Source: Lathyrus oleraceus
Lineage: Eukaryota; Streptophyta; Magnoliopsida; Fabales; Fabaceae
DNA length: 64,000 bases
Assembly: GCF_024323335.1 (NCBI RefSeq)
Contig: NC_066585.1
Span: 345,407,846 to 345,471,845, forward strand
Reading direction: 5' to 3'
Positions 1-11,466 of this stretch are shown one piece after another; the stretch's first letter is position 1; every line of letters begins with the position of its first letter. The translations under genes and the position numbers were made by a program. The notes below the pieces were generated by a model. It was not told where the DNA came from. It searched no databases and saw nothing but the letters and a program-made list of their open reading frames with translations.

Positions 1-1311
1 TCTTTTGTAGGTAGTGTACACGCTCACCTTTGATGTATCAAGCTCATATCTAGGATTTAAGACCCTCAATGCAAGGAGCTCAATCAAGAATTGGTCTAAG
101 TTAGCTCTAAGAATCATATATGGATCCCCATGATCTTCACATGTTATTTTGATCAAGAAATCATCAAGAGTTTTGAGTTGGTTTGCCTTGGAAATCCTAA
201 TTCATCTGGGTATCTTATGTGACTTCTTCAACATGTTTCCTCAATAATTGATCAAGTATTTCAAGGTATACTTCACATTACATCATCTTATGCATATATG
301 ATCCTTCTAGAGACCCGAAAGTCAAGAGAATGTCAATCTAGCAAGTTGGTTCATTATGGTTAACCAGAGGAAGTCAACTGATCAAAACTGGGGTTCCCTA
401 GACCCTAGCTCCTACACTTTTTGTCAGACAAAAATTATTCCAAAATAAACGTTACTCTAAATGACATTCCAAACAACTTTCATGTTTAGGTCAAGAGCTA
501 GTTTTTCTTGGAAAGTCATTTTTTATGGTGAAAGATTATATGTCATTTTGTCTAAACCCAAATTTGGAGGTCAACTTCCCAAGATCATAACTTGCTCAAT
601 TTTTATGATATGAAATCCATTAATGTTTCATGATCAAATTCAAGATGTCTAATTCAACTTTTATGTTTGTAAGAAAATCAAATTAAACTTGCAAGTGCAT
701 GTGATAAGAGGGAATATTATAGGTCATTTTGGGCCAATACCATTGAACAAGTGATTTTCCTCAACTTCTAAAATGCATAACTCCTTCATGATAAATCCAA
801 ATAAGTTCAAATTTGTGACCAATTTTAATGGATTTGGAAGCGCTACAACTTTTATGAAGGAACGTTTCTTATTTGAAGTCCATAGAAAAATTTATTCAAG
901 GTGGAAGAAGTGAACATATGGCTTGGTACTTAGAATTTTTTTTGATATGTTTGATTTTCCAAACTTCCAACTCAAAATTCATCATGATCCAAGCTTCAAA
1001 TGAAAACGTGTTCAACATGAAAGTTGTTTCTCTTGATCTAACCTTTCCAAAAAGTCTAAAATCATCTCATTTGGACAAAGTATGAATGACTTGCGCATGG
1101 CTTAAAGTTGAAGGACCATTTGGATAATTTGAAGTTCCACTTTTCATATATGAATGCATGGCTTGTTAACATGATCTCAGCATTTCTTACACTCATTTTT
1201 GGACCAAAATGCATCATTTCATGGGCCTATCGCTCACCCATGCATCCATGCAAGGGCGAATTGCTATTTTTGGAATTTTTGAATTAAGGGTGTGAAACCA
1301 ATTACATTGCT

Positions 1312-1318
1312 TATAAAT
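1312..1318 (+). promoter_or_regulatory. TATA box of Ogre-like LTR copy A
   Basis: TATAAAT lies about 1.5 kb inside the LTR, at the position equivalent to TATAAATA in copy C (12981-12988). Conservation between diverged copies supports it as the LTR promoter core. Confidence 0.5.
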
Positions 1319-2646
1319 GAGACCCTTCATGCTCAGAATTAAGGACCCTGGTGCGCAAGCTTTGAATCAACAACCCTAAACCCTCACATTCACAGGATAA
1401 GCTTGAAGATTTTCTTTGAAAATCGAGTTTGAATCTCTCAGTGTTTTTGAGATTGAAACTCCAAGAGTCCTTACTCATCTTTGATCCATTTCCACTCCAT
1501 CAAGCATCTGAACAAGGCCAAGCATTATTGAGAGCAAGATCGTGCCAATCTAAAGCTGCAATGAAGGTGATTTTCAGAATTTTTTATCTCTTCGATTCTC
1601 ACTCAATTCTCTACTATTCTTGTTGATTTTTGGTTGTCTGAAGTCCTACCAATGTAGGCAAGAAGATTGAGTTACTTTAAGGTCAAATGAAGCAACTCAA
1701 ATCATGATCCTCAAAATTGAACTCCCTGTATCTTTTTATATACTTGGAGTTAGACAAAATTGAGGCCAGATTCAAGCTCCTGAGCATTTTTTCTTTAAAT
1801 TCATGTCCTCCTTTTTCATTTTGGTGATGGTTCAAGGTGGACAAGTCCAATGAGGTCCACTGGAGAAGAAGACCGGAGCTCTGGCTCCGGCAATGTGTTG
1901 GCATATCTCTGAACCACATCATCCATTCTATTTGTTTTAATCTTGAGCGTTGGTTGTGATTACCACGCGTGCAGCACGCTTGACTTGGATTGTGGTGGAA
2001 TACGCACTGTGGACCATTTGATCTGCCACCTCAATTAATGAGGGAGATCAGATGGTCCAAGTATTTTTGATTTTCTGATTTTTCATTTTTATTGCTTTAT
2101 TTTCATTAATTCATATTAATTTTAATATTGATCCAAAAAATATGGGACTTTCACCAAAAAAAATTCAAATAATTTTCTCTTTCATTTTCTGAATTAAAAT
2201 TATTTTTTGGATAAATATTAATATTTTTCATGATTTAATAGTTTTTCTGCATATTTTTAATTGTTTAAAAATACTTTTAAATCTCCAAAAATTATGATTT
2301 TTTTTCTCCAAGGTCCTTTGACCTTGTTTGACCTATGATGAATCTCTTGACCATTTATTTGGTGTTTTGAAGAGGTTTTAGGTTTTTGATCAAACATATT
2401 TTAATTTAATGTATTTTTAATTGATTTTTAATTTGTTTAATTGTGAATAAACTGTGTTGAGCTATTTCCATTGACTTGTTGAGTTTGACTATGTTGTTTG
2501 GGCCTTGGTCAAGGTTGATTTGACTTTTGTTGGATTAAAATCATTGGATTTAGGGGATTGATGAAATGTATATTTCATATCCCAAAATGAATGAATGATT
2601 TTAATTTGATAAAATTCCTCCCATGACCAATTTGTGTTTATCTCAT

Positions 2647-2666
2647 CCCCCCCCCCCCCCCCCCCC
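2647..2666 (+). repeat. poly-C tract
   Basis: A run of 20 C residues sits inside LTR copy A, followed by a further C-rich stretch. Copies B and C have a shorter pyrimidine-rich segment at the same place, so the run expanded in this copy. Its length may be unreliable in the assembly. Confidence 0.9.
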
Positions 2667-4533
2667 TCCCCCTCTTTATATTCGATCTCATTCTATCCCT
2701 CTCCTCATTAGCCAATGACATCTCAATTCCTAAGGCTAGTTGGTTGAAAAATCAATATAAGTATGGATGAGATTAGGTTCATCCCTTTTGCCATTTTCTT
2801 TTTGTGTGTGGTATGTTTTAGGAGTATGGCTCATTATACCATATCTCTAACATGCATTAACACCAAAATTTTATTGCCCAGCCTCAGATAGTTGTGACTT
2901 CTACATAAGTCTAATTACGATTGCTTAACATAGCGCTAAATTTTTGATACAAAAGGCATATCATTCTAGTAAGTGGGATTGTAAGTCTCCCCCCTTTCAT
3001 GGTATTGTGTGGAAACTTGGCCTTTTTTCCTTCCTTTGGATGATGACTTGGTTCAAGGATCCATGTTTGTAAATAGAGGGTTTAGTGTTCTCCAAAGAAT
3101 GACTTAAAACAAATGAAAAGCAAAACTCCATTAACTTCTAATCAACTAACATTTGACTAACATTTAATTTCAAGCCATTTACTTTTATGAATTTTAAATT
3201 AAAGTATTTTATCATTTGGCATTATACATACCATTTGACTTGTTTATTTTAATGTCATTTTTACTTTACTCACTTGAGCCATATATATTATGATTGTATA
3301 TATTTGTTTGTGTATTTTGTTTGTGTTTGTGGTCTTTTGAACTTAATATACTTAATAAACAACAAAAACTCTTAAAAAATGTTTGTGTGGACTGTTGGAT
3401 TTGATCCGAGACTTTGGACTAAGAATTAGGTAACATTCCTTATGCAAAAGGACTTGGCAAATCCCAACATTTCTGAAACTAAGTGCTTATGAAGTGAACT
3501 TTCATCTAATGCAAGTGTTGAGACCCATTAGAGTTCATCTTCAACATGGTCTTGATGAAGATGTTACTTTGAACCTGTGTCTAATGCATGATTTTGGGCC
3601 ATCAAGGATTATTTCATCTGATACATGGGGAAGATTATGAAGAATACCATGAAGATGCTTGCTTGGATGTGGATATCTTTATTTGATGCCTTTGCTCTTC
3701 ATCTTGCTATTTGTGTATTGATCTTGCTTGATTCTAAAGTCCAAGGGAAAATTGGGTTTCTATATGACATTCTTGTCTATTGGATTGCATCCCATTGGTC
3801 AGATCTTTTCAACTCTTAACTTTTAAATTTTTGCTTAGGATTAGTCTCTTCATCTCCTCCAGTTTCTTAAATTTAAAATCTCTCCCCCTTTCAAAAACCT
3901 TCTTTGCTTGTGATTTTTAAACTTATATTTTATTGCAAATTAGAAACTTTCGCCTTATGCCAATGCATTTTTAAACTCTTTCCCTTAATCAAACTTATAA
4001 ATGAACTTAACCATATTGACTTAAAATTTCAAAAGACAAAAAGAACTAACACTCATTCAAACTCTTTTAGGCCTTTTGTGCCTCTTTCAAACTTAAATTT
4101 TTGTTAAAAGCAATCCACTCACTTTGAAATTGATATCACGAACTATGAGGTTTTGATCCCTCATTTTATGTTGGTACGTAGGCACAAATCCGAAGGTCTT
4201 GTCAAACACAAAAATATAATAAATGAATTTTTTTCTCAACCTCACACTCTATTTATTGTAAACATCATTTTATACCAAAACACATGTACACACAAAAAAG
4301 GGCTCCCTAGGAGTACCTAGGACACTTTGGATGCTAACACCTTCCCTCTGTGTAACCAACCCCCTTACCTGTAATCTCTGGCATTTTATTAGTTTTGATT
4401 TGAAAACTTCTTATCTTTGGGTTTTGTTCGTACTTTTCCCTTTTCCCTTGGAAACAATAAAAGCGTGGTGGCAACTCTCGTTTTATTGATGTTAAGTTTA
4501 TCTATAGCTTAATGGTCATGACTTTAACTCTAC

Positions 4534-7248
4534 AAGGTCCACCGTAGAATATGACCGGAGCTAGGGCTCCGGAAGTGCGTTGGCACCTTCCAAACCATTT
4601 GATCCTTTCAAATTGTTTTAATCTTGGCCCTTGGTTCCGATTACCACGCGTGTGATGCATTGACTCAGGTTCACCATGGAACGCGCACGCTTGGCCATCA
4701 GATCTGTCACCTCAATTAAAGGGAGAGATCTGATGGTCCTTATTTTTTTTGTATTTTCTGAATTTCCATTTAATGCACTTATTTCATTTAATTCAGATAA
4801 ATATCATTTTTAATCCAAAAAATATAGGACTTTCACCAAAAATCTTTAAATATTTTTCTCTTCCATATTCTGAATTAAAATTATTTTTTGGATTAATTTT
4901 GGTATTTTTCATGAATTTAATGTTTTTTTGCATATTTTTAATTGTTTTAAAGTACTTCTGACTTTTAAAAAACTGTGAAACCTTTTGTATAAGGTCCTTT
5001 GACCTTGTTTGACCTAGGATAAATTGCTTGACCATTTATTTGGTGATTTAAAGGGATTTGAGGTTTTAATCAAATTAAAATGTATTTTAATTCATTTTAA
5101 ATGTGATTTTTAATTGATTAAATGTTTAAAAATATTGTTGAGCCATTTTTATGGTATTGTGATGTCTGACTTTCTTTTTTGGCCTTGGTCATGGTTGATT
5201 TGACTTTTATTTGATCAAAACCATTGGATTTAGGGGATTGATGAAATGTACATTTCATCTACCAAAATGAATGGATGGTATTGATCAAATGAATTTCCTC
5301 TCATGATAAATTTGTATTTCTATCTCCCCTTCCCTCTTCATCTTCATCCCTATTCTTCCCTATTTCCTCATTTGACCAATGAAATCTCTAATATCTAAAT
5401 GCTAATTTATTCATCAATGACGTTGTGTCAGATGAATCAATACAAGTCTGACTAAGATAGGTCCTTCCCATTTTCTTTTAATGTGTGGTATGTGTTAGGA
5501 GTTTGGTTCTTTATACCAAATCTCTAACATGCGTTAACACCTATATTTTTAATGCCCGTCCTCAGATAGTTGTGACTTTTACATAAGACCAATTACGATT
5601 TCTTAACATAGAGCTAAATTTGATCAAGAAGGCATAACATTCTAGTAAGTGAGATTGTAAGTCTCCCATTCTTCATGGCTTTGTGTGGAAACTTGACATT
5701 TTTTCCTTTCATGAGAGCTAGTGGCATACTTGTTGAATTATCCAAGTTGGATCCCTTCTCATGGAAGATTTCTTGGTTTAAGGATTCATACTTGTGAGTG
5801 AATGGTTGAGTGTTCTCAAAATAATGACTTAATCAATTAAAACTCAACACTAACATTTGACTAACCATTGACTAACTCTTATTCATTATGCTTTTACTTT
5901 CAAGTCATTTACTGTATGCAATTTAAATTTCAGTCATTTACTATTCATCTGCCATTTACATTTCATATAACTACTTTATGTTTCAAGTCCTTTTTACTTT
6001 GCTCATTTGAGCCATATCTTGTGATTATACATATTTGTTTGTGTGTTTTGACTTTGTTTGTGGTCTTAGGACTCTAAAACACCTAATAACAACAAAAACC
6101 CTAAAAAACATTTGGTGGACTGTTGGGACTTGATCTGAACTTTTGGACTTAGAATTAGGCAACATTCCTTATGCTAAAGGACTTGGCCAATGCCAATATC
6201 TTAGACTTTATCTGATGCAAGACCTTGGATCTCTTTTATTCATCTTCTACTTTGTATCTATGCTTAACTATTATATTGTTATTATTGCCTATGTCTGATC
6301 TTTGTTCTGAGTTGATTAAGGAATATTTCATCTGCTACATGGGAAGATATTGAAGACAGCTAGCTATTGGAATGCTTGGATATTATGGTCATCTTTATTT
6401 GATGCCTTAATCTTCATATGATGCTTGGATATTGCTCATTGCTTATTGCTTATTGATTTCCAAAGTTCAAAGGAAAATGAGTTTCTATATGACATTCTTG
6501 TTTGTTGGATTGCATTCCATTGGTCAAATTTTTTCAACTCTTAACTTTTAAATTTTTATGTAGGGTATTCTCTTCATCTCCTCCCACTTCTTTAATTTCA
6601 AAATTTCTCCGTCTTTTCAAAAACTTTATTTGCTTGTGATTTCAAACATAGAAATGTTTTAATGATTAGACCTTATGCCATTGAATTTTTAAACTTTTTA
6701 AAATAAAATTTGTAAATAAACTTAACAATATTGACTTAAATTTCAAAAGACAAAAAGAACTAACAACCCCATTCAAAACTTTGGCCTTTTGTGCCCTCTT
6801 CTTAAATATTTTTTAAAATTAATTCACCAACTTTCTTTGAAATTTTTACCATGAACTATGGGATTTTGATCCCTCATTTTTATGTTGCTACGTTGGCATA
6901 ATACCAAAGGTCTTATGAAACACAAGAATATAATGAATGAATTCTTTTATCATCCCCACACTCTACATTTTATCAAACATCATTTATACCAAAAACATAT
7001 GCACACAAAAAGGGCTCCCTAGGAGTACCTAGGACACTTTGGGTACTAACACCTTCCCTCTGTGTAACTAACCCCCTTACATGTAATCTCTAGCATTTTT
7101 TTAGTTTTTATTTGAAAACTTCTTACCTTTGGGTTTTGTTCGTAGTTTTCCCTTTTCCTTTGGAAACAATGAAAGTGCGGTGGCGACTCTAGTTTTATTG
7201 ATGTTTAGCTTATCCATAGCTTGATGGTCACGAATTTACCACTACAGA
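4534..7248 (+). mobile_element. Ogre-like LTR, copy B, 3' portion only
   Basis: It begins in mid-LTR at GGTCCACCGTAGAATATGAC, matching copy C at about 13525, and runs through the same landmarks to GCGGTGGCGACTCT at about 7177. The first half of the LTR, including the TATA box, is absent. At about 7248 it joins tail-to-tail to a minus-strand LTR. No coding potential is seen. Confidence 0.7.
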
Positions 7249-9077
7249 AGGTAATAGCCCCCCTCACTTCTGTTGTACTCAACGGGAACCATTAGGTTAG
7301 TTGTGCACGTTAGTGTTATCTTAGAAATGTTAGGTTTCTCAAGTTATTAGGTGGGAAAAAGGATAAAAAAAGGGAAGAATGTTTTTGGATTTTTGCAACG
7401 AAAGGGACTAAACCTAAGTTTTTTATTAAAGGGTCTGACAAGATTTACAAATCCTGCTCCTACGTATCGCCGAGTGCAATAGAGAACTCAAGGCTTACGT
7501 AGTTTTGGGTAGAAAATGCTTATTTGTTGGTTGATTTTAACAAAAGCTACTTTGTCTCAATCGACAAAAATATTATTGGACTACCCAAAACAAGTGGAGA
7601 AAGGGACATTTGCATCACGGTCGAATGGATTTACAAATCAATATTCGTGGGTAACGTTGTAAGTTTACTCACATGTTCTAGTGAATGAAACATTGTTTTA
7701 CATCCTCTTGAAACAAAATACCTTTCATTTGAGAAAAGGGTTCAAGGATCAATCGCATGGCAGCGAGAAAAGAGTTTGATTGGTTTGAATGTGTTTTGAG
7801 CAATGGTAATAACTTGGATGGGCAAGATATCCCTCTCGAATCCTAGTCCCAAGAGTGTGTGGTATCCACCATGTTCCATTTCCATCTTATTTGCAAAAGG
7901 GTTGGATATTTTTATGTGTTTTTGAGATTTGATTAAGAAAAGGGTTTGAAGAAACCACATTGACAGTTTTGGATGATGGCGAGAGCTAAGATTGACGAGA
8001 TATCCATATCGAGTCTTAGTCTTAGGAGCTCGTGGTATCCATCATATTCTTTTTCCATCTTTATTGAAAAGTGTTTGATAAACATTAAGTATTTTTGAGT
8101 TTCGTTGTGAAAATGACTCGACGTTGGATCAAGCCTTTGACGAACGATTGAGAAAGATTTGAATGAAGTGGTTTGAAAGAAATGGAATAGAAGGGAGAAA
8201 TTGACTGATTTGATTATTGGGAAAATACTCGACGTTGGATGGAGTCTTTATTTTTTTATCTTTATTAAAAAGAGGTTGATTTTATTCTTGTGTTAGAACT
8301 AGCTAAACCATCAAGCAATAAAGAAATAAAAGCGGTAAAATTATTACACATCATAGGAACGGGGGTACATTTTATCGAATGGGGATTCATGATAATGAGA
8401 CGATTAAATTGGGACCAATAAAAAAAACAAGAAATGAATGGGTGTATGTGCAAGAGGATGGTCTCATTATAATAAGGCCCAAGAGTAAGTTATGTGAAGA
8501 AAATAATGAACACACAAGTTATATTTACATCACATTTAAAAATTAAATTGAAAGAAGTAGAACCAGGATGTGCACGAATCAAAATCGGGATGCGAGGATG
8601 CAAATCAATATAACATAACGCAAGGACGTGCAAGGCAAGATGAAAGTGATAAGCAAACAAAAAAAACTAGGTAACATGCTTAAAGTCGGTTTGCGCATAT
8701 TGACAACAATCAAACTGTTGTATGCGATGAATGAAAACGCGACAAAATACTATTAATATATCGATAAAATAAACATGGAATAACAACATGATAAGTGTTG
8801 AATTCATAGACCAAAGCTCTATGTTTAATCATGAAAAGAAATCAAAGAAACGAAACAAAAATTAAACAAGTATCGCATTTTCCAAAACCCTCACTGGGCA
8901 CTTTTGCAACGGCCGTGATCGGGTGAAAATAATTGGAAAAAATATAAATAAACATTAAATGCTGAATACAAGGTCACAAATACGAAAATTATGAAAAAAA
9001 TCAGAAACAAATAATAAATTTGATGGTGAAAGAAAATTGGGAAAAACATTAAAAAAAATGAAAAATATCAAAAATGG

Positions 9078-9146
9078 TTGCAAGGGCATTGAACCCAAGA
9101 CATAGGGGAAGGAGGCATGGAGCTTTAACCATTCCCTCCATAAATA
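9078..9146 (-). other. tRNA-like / Pol III box-like segment 1 (copy B)
   Basis: On the minus strand a GGGTTCAACGCCC block differs at one position from the Pol III B-box consensus, and an upstream AATGGTTAAAGC resembles a tRNA D-arm region. A related segment lies at 17477-17545 in copy C. No intact cloverleaf is apparent. It could be a tRNA-derived relic or part of a SINE head. Confidence 0.3.
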
Positions 9147-9200
9147 ATATATGTTGTCTTAAAAAAATGGAAAATTTAAAAAACAAACAAAAATGGAAAT

Positions 9201-9270
9201 GGGGCGCAAGGGTGTCAAACCCATAGCCTTGTGGTAAGCGCCGAACGCCTAAACCACTCGGCCATGGGTG
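9201..9270 (-). other. tRNA-like / Pol III box-like segment 2 (copy B)
   Basis: The minus strand reads TGGCCGAGTGG (9264-9254), a perfect A-box of the Leu/Ser tRNA type, then GGTTTGACACC (9221-9211), one mismatch from the B-box. The equivalent segment in copy C (about 17637-17712) has a 4-base insertion in the B-box and a changed A-box. I read it as a tRNA pseudogene or SINE-like head inside the LTR, not a working tRNA. Confidence 0.4.
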
Positions 9271-10649
9271 GTTGGTCATGATACTAACGCGTCTATTAGT
9301 ATATAAAATGTAAAATGATGCTGAAACATAAAAACAACATAAAATTAAATAAAACAGTAACAGTTTTTTATTTCATCATCTTCTTCAAGCCATAATTTCT
9401 CACCAAAGAAAAACTTAAAACATACAAAAAAAAACATTTTCAAAACTTAAATACCAACAACACTCAAACATAAACATGGACCATATTAAAAGAAATTAAA
9501 GCTATCAACATGAATACAATAAAGGAGAGAAAAAAGTTCATCATCTCCCTCTATATTTCAACAAGCAAAAAAATCTCAGATCTAAAAAAAAATTAAAATA
9601 GTTTCAATATTCAACAACAAGAATCACAAATTTATTTCCAACATATTTAAATCAAGAATCAAATGTGAGTTGGAAATTACTGGGGAGAAGTGTTTGGTTG
9701 TTCAAGGTTATGAGTGGTGGTGATGGAGGTGATTTAAGGGTGAGTGAGGTTGTCAAGAATGAGAGAGTGAAAAGTGAGGAGCAAGTTTTTTGTTGTTTTG
9801 ATGAGAGTGAATGAAAGAATATGAGAGTGATAAAGGTGAAGGAAAAAAAAGAGAGATAAAAAAATAGAGTGAAAATGAGAATTGTTGCACCGAAAAAAGA
9901 AGAAAAGAAAAAATTTAATATTTTTTCTTTGTTTTCTCTATCTCTTTATCTATCATGTGTTTGTATTTTGTTAGTCGTCCAAAATATTTCATGCAGAGTA
10001 CAAGTAGTGGATGGTTCCTCCACTCAAATGTCAACCAAATCAAACTGAGTGGTCACATGGCACCAAATGAATGGATAAGAAGAGATATTTTCAAAAAAAA
10101 ATGATTTTTCTTTGTTAAATTAATTACACAAACAAAACTTCAAAAATTAATTAAAATTAAAAAAAAAATCTAAAAAATTGGCCCGATTATTTTGAATATA
10201 AAACCAAATTAAACGAATACAAAATAAATAAAAATTGGACGAAAAATTAAACTGACTGCACCAAAATGATCAGTGCGAAATAAACGACTCAGAAACATAC
10301 AGGTTTTTGTCAATTTTTGAAATGGAAAATGATCGGTTAAAATGCTTAGACGGATCAGAATCTGACTAAAAAATTAGCTGAAAAATAAATCGAGCACACC
10401 ATGTTAAACTACGTGAAGCGTAGATTAATAAAACTAATGTCTGCAAACTTTATTTTAAAATTTTTACGCCCGTTGATTTGACGCACATTTAACAATTGAT
10501 TCAACCAATTTTTTATAGGTCCAAAATTTTATTTCGACAAATATCTTAGGCATTATGCGGTATGGAATGCATGTCATGTTATGCAGAGATGCTATAACTA
10601 TGATTAATGTATTGAATCGATGATTCGGGGTCAAAATTGGGGTGTGACA

Positions 10650-10676
10650 CAACCGAACTAACACAAACCGCATTGG
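10650..10676. repeat. 27-bp flank shared with 19104-19130
   Basis: The bases just outside the minus-strand LTR start (CAACCGAACTAACACAAACC and a few more) are identical here and beside copy C. The original insertion flank was therefore carried along when the composite was duplicated. Confidence 0.6.
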
Positions 10677-11466
10677 TAACGTATATTCTTCCTCTTTCCC
10701 CAGGTGGTTTATCCTTGATATGTTCATCCTAACCAATGACAAATATTCTTCCTTTGAGTTTCTCCTTGATATGTTCATCCTAACCGATGACGGATATTCT
10801 CTATCTTTGGTATTCTGCCCAGTAACAGGTAGTTGTAAATCCTATTTGATCTTTTCTCCCTAGTAGGTTATTCTTACCCAGTAATCGGTAATGAATACAC
10901 CTCTTTTTCCTCAGCGAGTCGTCCTTGATATGTTTTCCCTAACCGGTAACGGATGTCCTTCTGTCCGAGTGTATTAATCTTCTTACCTAGTAACCAGTAG
11001 TAGATAATACATCTCTTTTACTCCTGTGTTGAAGTTCGTTCTTCCCCAGTTGAGTTTGAGCGCGTATTTCCTCAATGAAGTCGCCATCCGCTGCAGATTA
11101 CCTTATCCCTGGACTGAGTCTTTCCATTGATTTATTTTCATGGAAAATTCCTCGTATCTCCAACAGTTTTCAAGTTGTAGCCTGGCCTACGCATAACTTT
11201 TATCCCTAGAGTCTATGTCTCCCTAGTGAGTTTTCGTTATGGGATGCATTACGCTTCTATGGACTTTCAGTCTCTCCGGATTTTTTTCCGTTGTGGCAAT
11301 ATATTCCCCACAAAGATTATTTTAACATTCATATCATATGCATCATGAGGTCTCTTAGGGACCAAAATTTGTTTCTTGATGTTGTTATTTAAGTCCATTC
11401 TACTGAGTCGATATGAAGATTTTAACCTTCACATCCTCAGTTAGAATGTCCTTAAATAGGGGCTGC
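10677..11466 (+). mobile_element. 3' internal fragment of an Ogre-like element with degenerate tandem repeats
   Basis: This non-coding stretch ends directly at an LTR start (TGTAAGACCCCAATTTTGAC at 11467), as expected for the region 5' of a 3' LTR. It contains variants of CCTTGATATGTT and of CCTAACCGGTAACGGAT / CCCAGTAATCGGTAA recurring every 50-150 bases, so it is a degenerate minisatellite. Its left end at 10677 is an abrupt junction with the 27-bp flank of copy B. Confidence 0.5.

Larger units (their letters stand above)
1..4533 (+). mobile_element. Ogre-like Ty3/gypsy LTR, copy A (5' end outside window)
   Basis: This stretch aligns from its first bases with copy C (from about 11670), so it is a long LTR missing about 200 bases at the left because the window starts inside it. 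Landmarks shared with the other copies are a TATA box (1312-1318), a block ending in GGGCTCCCTAGGAGTACC (about 4301) and a G/C-rich tail with AACTCT (about 4475) where the primer-binding region would lie. LTRs of more than 4 kb with this tail are typical of the Ogre/Tat lineage of legumes (family knowledge). Only short chance reading frames occur. It is more diverged from B and C than they are from each other, and it ends abruptly at about 4533, where copy B begins in mid-LTR. Confidence 0.7.
7249..10649 (-). mobile_element. second Ogre-like LTR, minus strand, copy B
   Basis: Read on the minus strand this begins TGTCACACCCCAATTTTGAC at 10649, a typical legume gypsy LTR start. It runs to a segment around 7250-7290 that resembles the last few hundred bases of the plus-strand LTRs (GTGAGGGG, then ACCTTC), where it is cut off before its true 3' end. 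A TACGTAGG motif seen in the plus-strand LTRs also appears here in inverse orientation. The same tail-to-tail arrangement recurs in copy C. Positions 8520-9055 occur in this copy only. No gene is seen. Confidence 0.6.

Noticed and set aside
9201..9270. Functional tRNA-Leu/Ser gene
   Set aside because: Boxes are present but acceptor and anticodon stems do not pair convincingly, and the copy C version has a disrupted B-box.
10464..10778. 104-codon minus-strand frame
   Set aside because: It spans the LTR start and the junction with an unrelated internal fragment, so it cannot be an ancestral gene.
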